Shown here: positions 33,041 through 40,324 of the stretch, in pieces
Numbering within the stretch: the first letter of the stretch is position 1
Layout: each line of letters starts with the position of its first letter
DNA from: SABY01 sp964523795
GTDB lineage: Bacteria > Bacteroidota > Bacteroidia > Bacteroidales > 4484-276
Assembly (NCBI GenBank): GCA_964523795.1
Contig: CAZGAO010000047.1
Coordinates: 1-42,022, forward strand
Direction: 5' to 3'
DNA: 42,022 nucleotides
Notes under the pieces: generated by a model
The model's database searches: none
Seen by the model: the letters and a program-made list of their open reading frames with translations, nothing else
Told to the model about the DNA's origin: nothing
Made by a program: the position numbers and the translations under genes

Positions 33041-33949
33041 ATGAAAAGGCCAAAATCCATTCTTATCGGCAGCAACGGCTACCTGGGTCGTCATCTGGCT
33101 TTTCATCTTGATAAAAATAATTTTGAGAACCACAACTTCGACTTGCCAATGAGCGCGCATCCCGAAATTAATAATTATGAGAGTTTGGATGTTTGCAAAA
33201 TAAGCGATTTTGATAAGCTCGACCCACAAGCCGATTTCATCTTTATGTTTGCCGGACTTACCGGCACCGCTGATGGTTTCGACCGCTACGGCCAGTTTGT
33301 GGAAGTAAACGAGTTGGGTCTTTTGAATTTGCTCGACTGGATGCGCCGCGCCCAATGCAAGGCGCGCATTGTTTTCCCGTCCACACGCCTGGTTTACAAA
33401 GGTCGGAAAGGCCATGCCCTGAAAGAGGATGACCCCAAAGAAACCCGAACCATTTATGCGGCAAATAAGCTGAACGCAGAGAATATTTTGTGGATGTACC
33501 AGAATGCCTTTGATATCGATTATACGGTTTTCAGGATATGCGTGCCTTATGGCAATCTTTTCGACCGGAAGTTTTCGTACGGGACGGTAGGATTTTTTAT
33601 CAGTAAGGCCGAGGCCGGTCAGGATATCAGCCTTTATGGTGATGGGCTAATCGGACGCAGCTTTACCCATGTTTCGGATATTTCCGGCAATATCATCACG
33701 GCCATCCAAAGCGAAAAGACCAAAAATGAAATTTATAATATTGGAGGCGAAAACCTTACACTTTTGGAGTTGGCGCAGTTGGTGGCCAAAAAATATGGCG
33801 TTGGTATAAAATTTACCGATTGGCCGGCAATGGCATATAAGCTGGAATCGGACGACACCATCTTCGATGACCACAAACTCTGTTCAACGATTTCTATCGA
33901 ATACAGGTATAGTATTAAGGATTGGATAATAGAAATAGATATCCCGTAA
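33041..33949 (+). CDS. NAD-dependent epimerase/dehydratase
   Basis: A 302-residue extended short-chain dehydrogenase of the nucleotide-sugar epimerase family. The dinucleotide site is GSNGYLGR (10-17). Active-site residues are Ser114/Thr115 (FPSTRLVY) and the Tyr139-x3-Lys143 pair (YAANK). A C-terminal substrate-binding part contains SFTHVSDIS and the YNIGGENLTLLEL motif. It starts 2 bp after the GtrB-like gene, so it is cotranscribed. Substrate unknown; it probably supplies the nucleotide sugar used by the neighbouring transferases. Confidence 0.9.
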   Translation: MKRPKSILIGSNGYLGRHLAFHLDKNNFENHNFDLPMSAHPEINNYESLDVCKISDFDKLDPQADFIFMFAGLTGTADGFDRYGQFVEVNELGLLNLLDWMRRAQCKARIVFPSTRLVYKGRKGHALKEDDPKETRTIYAANKLNAENILWMYQNAFDIDYTVFRICVPYGNLFDRKFSYGTVGFFISKAEAGQDISLYGDGLIGRSFTHVSDISGNIITAIQSEKTKNEIYNIGGENLTLLELAQLVAKKYGVGIKFTDWPAMAYKLESDDTIFDDHKLCSTISIEYRYSIKDWIIEIDIP

Positions 33950-34101
33950 ATTGTTTTTCCCGGTGGTGCAATTTTCAAAATATGATGCCGCAGCTTAGGC
34001 ATAATTCACGGGGTGACTTGTTCCATTTTTTCCGGTGAGCCCAAATCTTAAATAATATTTTCCCTGTTTCGTAGGCTGCCAGGGTTTAAAATCCTCTGGG
34101 C

Positions 34102-35418
34102 CTAATCTTTATTCTTTAGACTTTGATCGTACAAATACGTAGCATCGAGCAGTATCATGCTGTCCACTGCAATTTTGCGGGTGTGGGCTTTTTCGGTGAT
34201 AAACTTCATCATATCTTCCGAATTCAGAATTCTTTGGATATAAATATCGATTTGCTTTTTGCGCTCCTGCTTTGCCGCATAGTCCATTTCGAGGATGGCA
34301 TGTTCGGCTTGTTCATCGAAGCCCCAAGGGAAATCGCGCAGGTTGGCATCGGTCGAAAGCAGCATTACCACATCTTTATCCATAATTTCCTGTTCGATAT
34401 CCATAAAGGTGGCCGACTGCTTTTCCATCGAAGGCTGAAATATCTCCTGATTGTAATACCAAAATTCTCCGTCATCAAAAACCTTCGACATTACGTTTCG
34501 GCTGTACAAGGCCCAGAAAAAACTATCGGAAATCACCATGATCTTTAGCTTTTTCTTGTGGCTTTCGTTGATGGTATAATCGGCGTAAGCCATCGGGAAA
34601 TTCTCGAGGGGAAAAAGCAAATTCATGCCCAGCTCGATATCGTTATCCGGGCTTTGGTATTGATCGGATAAATAATATTCCGAAACTTCATAATCAGGAA
34701 TGTCCACGCCTTGTGTTTGTTCGATGTGCCTTACGATGGAATCGAAAAAAAGATTCATGCCGTAGTGGCTCCAATGAATCCCCGTTTTGGGATAAAGCGG
34801 ATAAGGCACCGAATCTTTGATAGCCAAAAACCAGCCGTTGAAATCCATAATGGGCAGCCCTTGTTTTTTGGCTTCGCGCAGGATGGCCTCGTAGTTGCTG
34901 GTCGATTTTTCGCTCCTCAAATCATCAGGAATATATTGCGGGTAAAACTGTGCCTTACCCGGTGCCATGGCCACAATCATAGTCTTGCCCAGCTTGGTAA
35001 GCGTGTCGTTCAAAAAACTTAAACGACGCACCCGTTCGGCAATTATTGAGTCGCCCCTGAAATCCTGGCCGTAGTAGGCCTTGATATAATTAAGTTCGTA
35101 CAAATAATTATCCTTACCCAGCACCACGCCCTTAGCCGTTGTTTTGTGATAAAGCCAAAAAACAAGCTGATTGTACGATCGCACCAGGGTGTTTCGGAAA
35201 CCGAACTTCTGATTCAGGAATTGCTCGGCATTTTGCTGAAAGGATTCGTCGAACCACGATTGTGCAGAAAGCTCCGGTCGCTCGGCATGTGCCACCGCGC
35301 CATCCAGCGGTCGCTCGCCGATAAAGCGAAAGGGCATATCCAACGCAGGAATCCACAAGAGGATCATAAAAATCACAAAAAGCAACTGGGCTATTCTATT
35401 TCGGTTTTGCCTTTCCAT
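34102..35418 (-). CDS. AlgJ/AlgX-like SGNH-type acetyltransferase protein
   Basis: A 438-residue protein with an N-terminal membrane anchor (about 9-26) and a periplasmic SGNH-hydrolase-like domain. Characteristic are FLNQKFGFRNTLVRSYNQL, GKDNYLYE, the GIHWSHYG block (213-220, His215 and His218) and the ISDSFF motif with Ser299, in the positions of the AlgX/AlgJ catalytic residues that transfer acetyl groups to exopolysaccharide. Its start is 2 bp after the MBOAT gene stop, the standard acetylation pairing: MBOAT moves acetyl across the membrane and this protein places it on the glycan. Convergent with the glycan-cluster epimerase, 152 bp away. Confidence 0.87.
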   Translation of the reverse strand: MERQNRNRIAQLLFVIFMILLWIPALDMPFRFIGERPLDGAVAHAERPELSAQSWFDESFQQNAEQFLNQKFGFRNTLVRSYNQLVFWLYHKTTAKGVVLGKDNYLYELNYIKAYYGQDFRGDSIIAERVRRLSFLNDTLTKLGKTMIVAMAPGKAQFYPQYIPDDLRSEKSTSNYEAILREAKKQGLPIMDFNGWFLAIKDSVPYPLYPKTGIHWSHYGMNLFFDSIVRHIEQTQGVDIPDYEVSEYYLSDQYQSPDNDIELGMNLLFPLENFPMAYADYTINESHKKKLKIMVISDSFFWALYSRNVMSKVFDDGEFWYYNQEIFQPSMEKQSATFMDIEQEIMDKDVVMLLSTDANLRDFPWGFDEQAEHAILEMDYAAKQERKKQIDIYIQRILNSEDMMKFITEKAHTRKIAVDSMILLDATYLYDQSLKNKD

Positions 35419-35420
35419 CG

Positions 35421-36845
35421 TTAAAACCTAAAATAAATGAAGGGATTAAAACCTGAGGTAGTTATCGAACTCAGCGAGAGGACAAACAAAAGTAGCGTAA
35501 CAACGAACATCACGATGCGGCGGCGGGTGGTGTAATCCTGATAATAGATAATATTTTGCAAGCTCAGTCCGGCCTTCGACAGGGTGATAAACGAAAACAG
35601 GGCGGCTACAATCAGGATGGTGTAAACTTCGGGGTCGCTCGTAAGCATGGTGGTAGAAAAATCGAAGGAAAACAAACGGCCGTAATAAATCATGGCCGTA
35701 TCAAAACTCTCGATTCTGAAAACTACCCAGCCCATCATGGCTAGGAAGAAGGTGAAGATGGTGCTAAAGGTTTTGCCCGACATTTTGAGTAGCCGCAGCA
35801 GGAATATTTTATCCAGGATAAGGAAAAAGCCATGATAGGCACCCCAGATAACAAAGTTCCACGAAGCCCCGTGCCACAAGCCCGAGACCAGGAAAACGAA
35901 CCAGAGGTTAAAATACAGCCGGCGTTGTGTTTTTACGCGGTTGCCGCCCAGGGGGATGTACAGATAATCTCGCATCCAGGCTCCGAGGGTGATATGCCAG
36001 CGTCGCCAAAACTCGGTGATGCTGCGCGAAACGTAGGGATTGTCGAAGTTCTCGGGAAAACGAAAGCCAATCATGCGGCCAATACCGATGGCCATGTCGG
36101 AGTAGCCGGCAAAGTCGAAATAAATCTGGAAAGTATAGGCTACGATGCCCACCCAGGCGGTGGCAGTGTCGAGCGTGGCGGCATCCAGTGCCATGATGCG
36201 GTCGGCTTCGGCACCCACCACGTTGGCAATCAAAACCTTTTTGGCCAGGCCAATCACAAAGCGGTAAAAGCCCAGCAGGCGGTCATCGTTAGTTTCCACA
36301 CGATGCGTTATCTGATCGGCAATCCAGTTGAAGCGTACAATAGGGCCGGCGATAAGTTGCGGAAACATTAGGATGTACAAAATGTAATCGCTCAACTTTT
36401 GGAGCGGCTTATGCACGCGCCGGTAAACATCCACAGAATAGGTGAGGCTTTGGAAGGTGAAAAACGAAATACCGATGGGCAGTGCCACATTAAGCCAGGT
36501 GATGCCCGAGCCGAGCCCCAGGTTTTCGATCAGGGCATTTACGTTTTCGACGAAAAAATTGGCATACTTAAAATACAGCAAGAGGCCAATATTGATGGCC
36601 ACCGATAATCCCAGGTAAATACGCCGACTCCGCTTTCGCGGGATACTATCGATTTGGCGGACAATAAAAAAGTTGACCACCATCGAGAGCAGGACGATAA
36701 AAATAAAATCGGGTGCTCCCCAGGCATAAAAGAAAATGCTGAAAGCCAGGATTGTGTAGTTCTTGTAGCGGGGATCAATAAAATTATAGACCAACAAAAA
36801 GAGTGGTAGAAAAAAGAGAAGAAAAACCGCACTGCTAAAAACCAT
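35421..36845 (-). CDS. MBOAT-family O-acyltransferase (AlgI-like)
   Basis: A polytopic membrane acyltransferase of 474 residues. About ten hydrophobic segments are seen, starting FLLFFLPLFLLVYNF. The signature is EFWRRWHITLGAWMRDYLYIPLGGNR followed by LVSGLWHGASWNFVIWGAYHG, with the catalytic histidine in LWHGASW. Upstream in-frame codons to 36875 are excluded because an exact -7 box (TATTTTTG, 36873-36880) overlaps them, so ATG 36845 is chosen. It lies 2 bp before the AlgJ/AlgX-like gene. The pair probably O-acetylates the surface polysaccharide made by the opposite-strand cluster. Confidence 0.93.
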   Translation of the reverse strand: MVFSSAVFLLFFLPLFLLVYNFIDPRYKNYTILAFSIFFYAWGAPDFIFIVLLSMVVNFFIVRQIDSIPRKRSRRIYLGLSVAINIGLLLYFKYANFFVENVNALIENLGLGSGITWLNVALPIGISFFTFQSLTYSVDVYRRVHKPLQKLSDYILYILMFPQLIAGPIVRFNWIADQITHRVETNDDRLLGFYRFVIGLAKKVLIANVVGAEADRIMALDAATLDTATAWVGIVAYTFQIYFDFAGYSDMAIGIGRMIGFRFPENFDNPYVSRSITEFWRRWHITLGAWMRDYLYIPLGGNRVKTQRRLYFNLWFVFLVSGLWHGASWNFVIWGAYHGFFLILDKIFLLRLLKMSGKTFSTIFTFFLAMMGWVVFRIESFDTAMIYYGRLFSFDFSTTMLTSDPEVYTILIVAALFSFITLSKAGLSLQNIIYYQDYTTRRRIVMFVVTLLLFVLSLSSITTSGFNPFIYFRF

Positions 36846-36872
36846 GAGCCCGACGCTATTTTTTAATGGCTG

Positions 36873-36880
36873 CAAAAATA
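36873..36880 (-). promoter_or_regulatory. Promoter -7 box for the MBOAT-AlgJ operon
   Basis: TATTTTTG on the minus strand matches TAnnTTTG exactly; predicted start near 36866, with a leader of about 20 nt to ATG 36845. Confidence 0.6.
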
Positions 36881-36941
36881 ATATTTAAGTTCACGGAGAA
36901 GGGGAGGGGGAGAAGTTTTTTTGGATTGGTGTGATGGATAC

Positions 36942-37197
36942 AGACGCGATGCATCGCGTCTGTACGAAATGCGCATCAATTGAATATCGAAAAATGAATG
37001 CGAATAATGAATCCGTACAGACGCGCAACCTGCGCGTCTCTGCCCGCCTAATCCGTAAAGACGCGATGCATCGCGTCTCTGCCCGGCTAATCTGTATAGA
37101 CGCGCAACCTGCGCGTCTCTGCCCGCCTAATCTGTATAGACGCGCAACCTGCGCGTCTCTGCCCGGCTAATACGCACAGACGCGATGCATCGCGTCT
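36942..37197. repeat. Palindrome island 3, six copies, 40-bp period
   Basis: Copies at 36942-36961, 37019-37039, 37059-37078, 37098-37118, 37138-37158 and 37178-37197. Three are AGACGCGATGCATCGCGTCT and three are AGACGCGC-AACCT-GCGCGTCT. The last five recur every 39-40 bp with near-identical spacers (CTGCCCG(C/G)CTAAT). This fills the 346-bp gap; no gene is present in it. Confidence 0.92.
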
Positions 37198-37221
37198 CTA
37201 CCAAGCCTACGCCTAAGCCCC

Positions 37222-38004
37222 TCAATCTTTAAACTCAACGCGCACGGTATCGTCAACGCGCAAGCCCAGCAGGCCGGCAGCATTGCCGGTGCTTACCGCA
37301 ATTTCGAGGTGGCCGGTGGTATTAAAAAAAGCCAGCATCTCGCCGGGCGGCACATCTTTGTACGACTGGCTGATCCTGGAAACGCTGTAGCGCGATGCCC
37401 CAAAGAATATCCGGAAATCCCGTTTCTTACCTACCTGGCTGAACAAGTTGCGCGAGATATTGCTAATCACATTTTCGTAGCGGTCGATATACACCACGTG
37501 GCCTTTGATAAGTGCCTCGCCAGTTACGGCTTTGAGCGGAATGCGCTGCGTTAGTTTTTCACGGGGCGGCCCAATGGCATCCATCGCTTTTCCGTCCATC
37601 AGGTGTTGCACCACTTTTACAAATACATCGAAGGCCGGGAAAGTAAAGGTGTCGGTATCCTGAATCATATCAATTTCTACCACCTGGTCGGCCTCGTGCT
37701 CGAAGATAAGCGAGAAGAGGCCATTGTCGGCACCAACAAAATAGTGCCCCTCATAAAGTGCCACTACGTGCGGCATTTCGAGGCTTGCGTCGGCAAAGAT
37801 ATCCACGATATGAAAGGTACCGGCAGGAAAATGGGCGTAAGCATTTTTGAGTACAAAAGAAGCACTGTTCAGGTTGTAAGGAGGAATGTCGTGCGAAATG
37901 TCCACAAGGGTGGCCTCGGGTATTTGCGAATAAATTTTCCCCTTTACCATTGCCAGATAGTGGTCTCTCAAACCCCAGTCGCTCAACAAAGTGATGATTG
38001 CCAT
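37222..38004 (-). CDS. SAM hydroxide adenosyltransferase (DUF62 / chlorinase-fluorinase family)
   Basis: A 260-residue enzyme that most likely hydrolyses S-adenosylmethionine to adenosine and methionine; the fold is shared with SAM-dependent fluorinase and chlorinase. The N-terminal SAM motif is ITLLSDWGLRDHYLAMVKG (Asp9) with VDISHDIPPYN; the middle has HYFVGADNGLFSLI, and the C-terminal domain VVYIDRYENVISNIS. The halogenase-specific loop is not evident, so hydrolase activity is more likely. It has its own promoter and is divergent from phoH. The usual cellular purpose of these enzymes is unsettled. Confidence 0.92.
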   Translation of the reverse strand: MAIITLLSDWGLRDHYLAMVKGKIYSQIPEATLVDISHDIPPYNLNSASFVLKNAYAHFPAGTFHIVDIFADASLEMPHVVALYEGHYFVGADNGLFSLIFEHEADQVVEIDMIQDTDTFTFPAFDVFVKVVQHLMDGKAMDAIGPPREKLTQRIPLKAVTGEALIKGHVVYIDRYENVISNISRNLFSQVGKKRDFRIFFGASRYSVSRISQSYKDVPPGEMLAFFNTTGHLEIAVSTGNAAGLLGLRVDDTVRVEFKD

Positions 38005-38042
38005 GAATAATCGTTTGCGTATTTGATTTTCGATAAATCGGT

Positions 38043-38050
38043 CAAAATTA
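38043..38050 (-). promoter_or_regulatory. Promoter -7 box for the SAM hydroxide adenosyltransferase gene
   Basis: TAATTTTG on the minus strand matches TAnnTTTG exactly, about 40 bp before the ATG at 38004. It faces the phoH promoter 33 bp away. Confidence 0.6.
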
Positions 38051-38082
38051 GTAATTCTTGGATGAAGCGTAACAATTTTCTC

Positions 38083-38090
38083 TATTTTTG
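38083..38090 (+). promoter_or_regulatory. Promoter -7 box for phoH
   Basis: TATTTTTG matches TAnnTTTG exactly; the leader to ATG 38142 is about 45 nt. The two divergent promoters share the sequence between them. Confidence 0.6.
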
Positions 38091-38141
38091 GGCATCCAAA
38101 AAAGGAACAATAATTTTTAGTTTAGATTATTAAATAACTGA

Positions 38142-39152
38142 ATGACAGAAAAAAGCATATCGTTAGAAACCGTAAATCCATTAGAAATTTTTGGTGTTCA
38201 CGAGGGCAACCTCCAGCTTCTTAAAGAACATTATCTCAAACTGCGCATCGTTGCGCGGGGTACCGAGCTTAAAGTGATTGGCACCGAAGAAGATATCCTC
38301 GACTTTGAGAAAAAGTTTTCGCTCATGGTGATGCACTACGAGCGTTTTGGCAAGATCAGCGAGCACGATGTAAAAGACCTGTTAGAAATTGAAAGTGAGG
38401 GCGAGCTGCCTGCCAATTTCGATGGCAACGATGTGCTGGTGCATGGCAACCATGGCAAACTTATCAAGGCGCGCACAGCTAACCAACAGCGCATGGTGGA
38501 GAGCTGCAAAACCAACGATCTGGTTTTCGCCATCGGCCCTGCCGGCACAGGCAAAACTTACACCGCCGTAGCTCTGGCTGTTCAGGCTTTAAAAAACAAG
38601 GAGATACGCCGCATCATCCTTACCCGCCCTGCGGTGGAAGCTGGCGAAAACCTGGGCTTTTTGCCCGGCGATCTCAAGGATAAGCTCGACCCCTACCTCC
38701 AGCCACTTTATGATGCCTTGCGCGATATGCTGCCCCCTCAAAAGCTGCTGGGCTACCTCGAAGACAATACCATCGAAATTGCTCCCCTGGCTTTTATGCG
38801 CGGACGCACCCTCGACAATGTTTTTGCCATCCTCGACGAAGCTCAGAATGCTACTCAAAGTCAGCTCAAGATGTTTTTGACACGTATGGGGCGTTCGGCA
38901 AAATTTATCGTTACCGGCGACATCACCCAGGTGGATCTGCCGCGCAATCAATCTTCGGGGCTAATACACGTATCCAAAATACTGAACAATATCCCCGGCA
39001 TCGATTTTATTTATCTCAACGAAAAAGACATCATCCGCCACAAGCTGGTAACAAAAATTGTAAACGCATACAGCCGCGAGGCCGACAGTAAAAAAGAGAA
39101 TAATTTTAATACTAATCATAACAAGACCAACAATGAAGAAGACGCTGGTTAA
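38142..39152 (+). CDS. phoH: PhoH-family ATPase
   Basis: A 336-residue cytosolic P-loop ATPase of the PhoH (PhoH1) family. An N-terminal KH-like region (LKLRIVARGTELKVIGTEEDI, about 29-49) precedes the helicase-like core: Walker A GPAGTGKT (132-139), RPAVEAGENLGFLPGDLKDK, Walker B FAILDEAQNAT, and TGDITQVDLPRNQSSGL. The C-terminal tail is Asn/Lys/Glu-rich. The family is linked to RNA metabolism and phosphate limitation. The last 20 nt overlap the start of purC in another frame, so translation may be coupled. Confidence 0.95.
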   Translation: MTEKSISLETVNPLEIFGVHEGNLQLLKEHYLKLRIVARGTELKVIGTEEDILDFEKKFSLMVMHYERFGKISEHDVKDLLEIESEGELPANFDGNDVLVHGNHGKLIKARTANQQRMVESCKTNDLVFAIGPAGTGKTYTAVALAVQALKNKEIRRIILTRPAVEAGENLGFLPGDLKDKLDPYLQPLYDALRDMLPPQKLLGYLEDNTIEIAPLAFMRGRTLDNVFAILDEAQNATQSQLKMFLTRMGRSAKFIVTGDITQVDLPRNQSSGLIHVSKILNNIPGIDFIYLNEKDIIRHKLVTKIVNAYSREADSKKENNFNTNHNKTNNEEDAG

Positions 39153-40077
39153 AACTGAATTTCAACTTCCCGGACAAATAAGCCTTTACAAGGGAAAGGT
39201 TAGAGATGTGTATAACATCAACGACGAACTTTTGGTGATGGTGGTAAGCGACCGAATCTCCGCATTTGATGTGGTGCTGCCCGAGGGCATTCCCTACAAG
39301 GGGCAGGTGCTCAATCAGATTGCTGCCAAGTTTTTGGATGCTACCGCCGACATCGTCCCCAACTGGAAAGTGGCTGTACCCGACCCCATGGTTACGGTGG
39401 GCAAATTTTGTGAGCCTTTTCCGGTTGAGATGATTATCCGGGGCTACCTTACCGGCAGCTCATGGCGCACTTATAAAAAGGGCGCGCGCGAAATTTGTGG
39501 GGTGCCGATCCCCGATTGCATGAAAGAACACGAGCGTTTTGCCGAACCCATCGTTACGCCTACCACCAAAGCCACCGAAGGCCACGACGAAGATATTTCG
39601 CGCGAAGATATCATTAAACAAGGTTTGGTTTCGGAAGCAGATTACGAGGTGCTGGAAAAATATACCCGCGCCCTGTTTAAGCGCGGTACCGAAATGGCCG
39701 AAAAAATGGGGTTGATCCTGGTGGATACCAAATATGAATTTGGTAAAAAAGACGGGAAAATCTATCTGATCGACGAAATTCATACCCCCGATTCTTCACG
39801 CTATTTTTATCTGGAAGGCTATCAGGCCCTCCAGGATAAGGGTGAAGCGCAAAAACAACTCTCCAAAGAGTTTGTGCGCGAATGGTTGATGGCCAATGGT
39901 TTTAAGGGTGAAACCGGACAAGAAGTTCCCGAGATGACGGAGGAATTTGTGGATTCGGTTTCTGAAAGATACATCGAACTCTACGAATCCATCACCGGGG
40001 AGAAATTTGAAAAAGCCGACATCTCAAATGTAGCTGCACGGATCGAAAAAAATATCCTTAGCTATCTGAAGATTTAA
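39133..40077 (+). CDS. purC: Phosphoribosylaminoimidazole-succinocarboxamide synthase
   Basis: A 314-residue SAICAR synthase, which joins CAIR and aspartate with ATP in purine biosynthesis. Signature segments are YKGKVRDVYNI (P-loop-like ATP site), VVSDRISAFDVVLPEGIPYKGQVLNQIA, VEMIIRGYLTGSSW, ITPTTKA-type TPTTKATEGHDEDIS, and LVDTKYEFGKKDGKIYLIDEIHTPDSSRY. The long form (about 310 residues) is usual in Bacteroidota. Start ATG 39133 lies inside the phoH 3' end. No other purine gene is in the window. Confidence 0.97.
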   Translation: MKKTLVKTEFQLPGQISLYKGKVRDVYNINDELLVMVVSDRISAFDVVLPEGIPYKGQVLNQIAAKFLDATADIVPNWKVAVPDPMVTVGKFCEPFPVEMIIRGYLTGSSWRTYKKGAREICGVPIPDCMKEHERFAEPIVTPTTKATEGHDEDISREDIIKQGLVSEADYEVLEKYTRALFKRGTEMAEKMGLILVDTKYEFGKKDGKIYLIDEIHTPDSSRYFYLEGYQALQDKGEAQKQLSKEFVREWLMANGFKGETGQEVPEMTEEFVDSVSERYIELYESITGEKFEKADISNVAARIEKNILSYLKI

Positions 40078-40096
40078 GATTGTCGAATTATCAATA

Positions 40097-40280
40097 GCCC
40101 TCCCGCAAAAGCGGGACAGGTCGTCCTTTAGGGCAGGGATTGAATTGAAGTGATAAAAACCCCCGCGATTTCGCAACGCCTCAGGCGTTGCGAAATCGCG
40201 GGGGTGGACATCTTCAAACTCATTTTCCCCGGGTTAAAACCCGGGGCAAGTCAAAAGTGCCGACTTTATGAACAGACACT
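40097..40280. mobile_element. Second copy of the multi-hairpin element (right terminus retained)
   Basis: This copy shares with element B the hairpin order and the spacer sequence GTCCTTTAGGGC, the central stem containing GCGATTTCGC (40160-40204, 21 bp with a TCA loop), the third stem CCCCGGGTTAAAACCCGGGG (40227-40246), and the terminus CTTTATGAACAGACACT (40264-40280). It has an extra small hairpin CCCGC-AAAA-GCGGG inserted in the first stem. No left terminus is recognisable. It occupies the purC-gatD gap. Confidence 0.8.
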
Positions 40281-40324
40281 AATTAGTAGTTAAAATTAAA
40301 AATTAAAATTTCAAAAATCAAAAT

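Noticed and set aside
36846..36875. Earlier start for the MBOAT protein
   Set aside because: Overlaps the promoter box at 36873-36880; ATG 36845 gives a normal N-terminus.
36931..37170. 79-codon ORF through palindrome island 3
   Set aside because: It only translates the repeated palindromes and spacers (repeating CASL, RLI, RRAT words), has no ribosome-binding site and no independent coding signal.
36942..37197. CRISPR array
   Set aside because: Spacers are near-identical rather than unique, the repeat has two alternating centres, and no cas gene is present.
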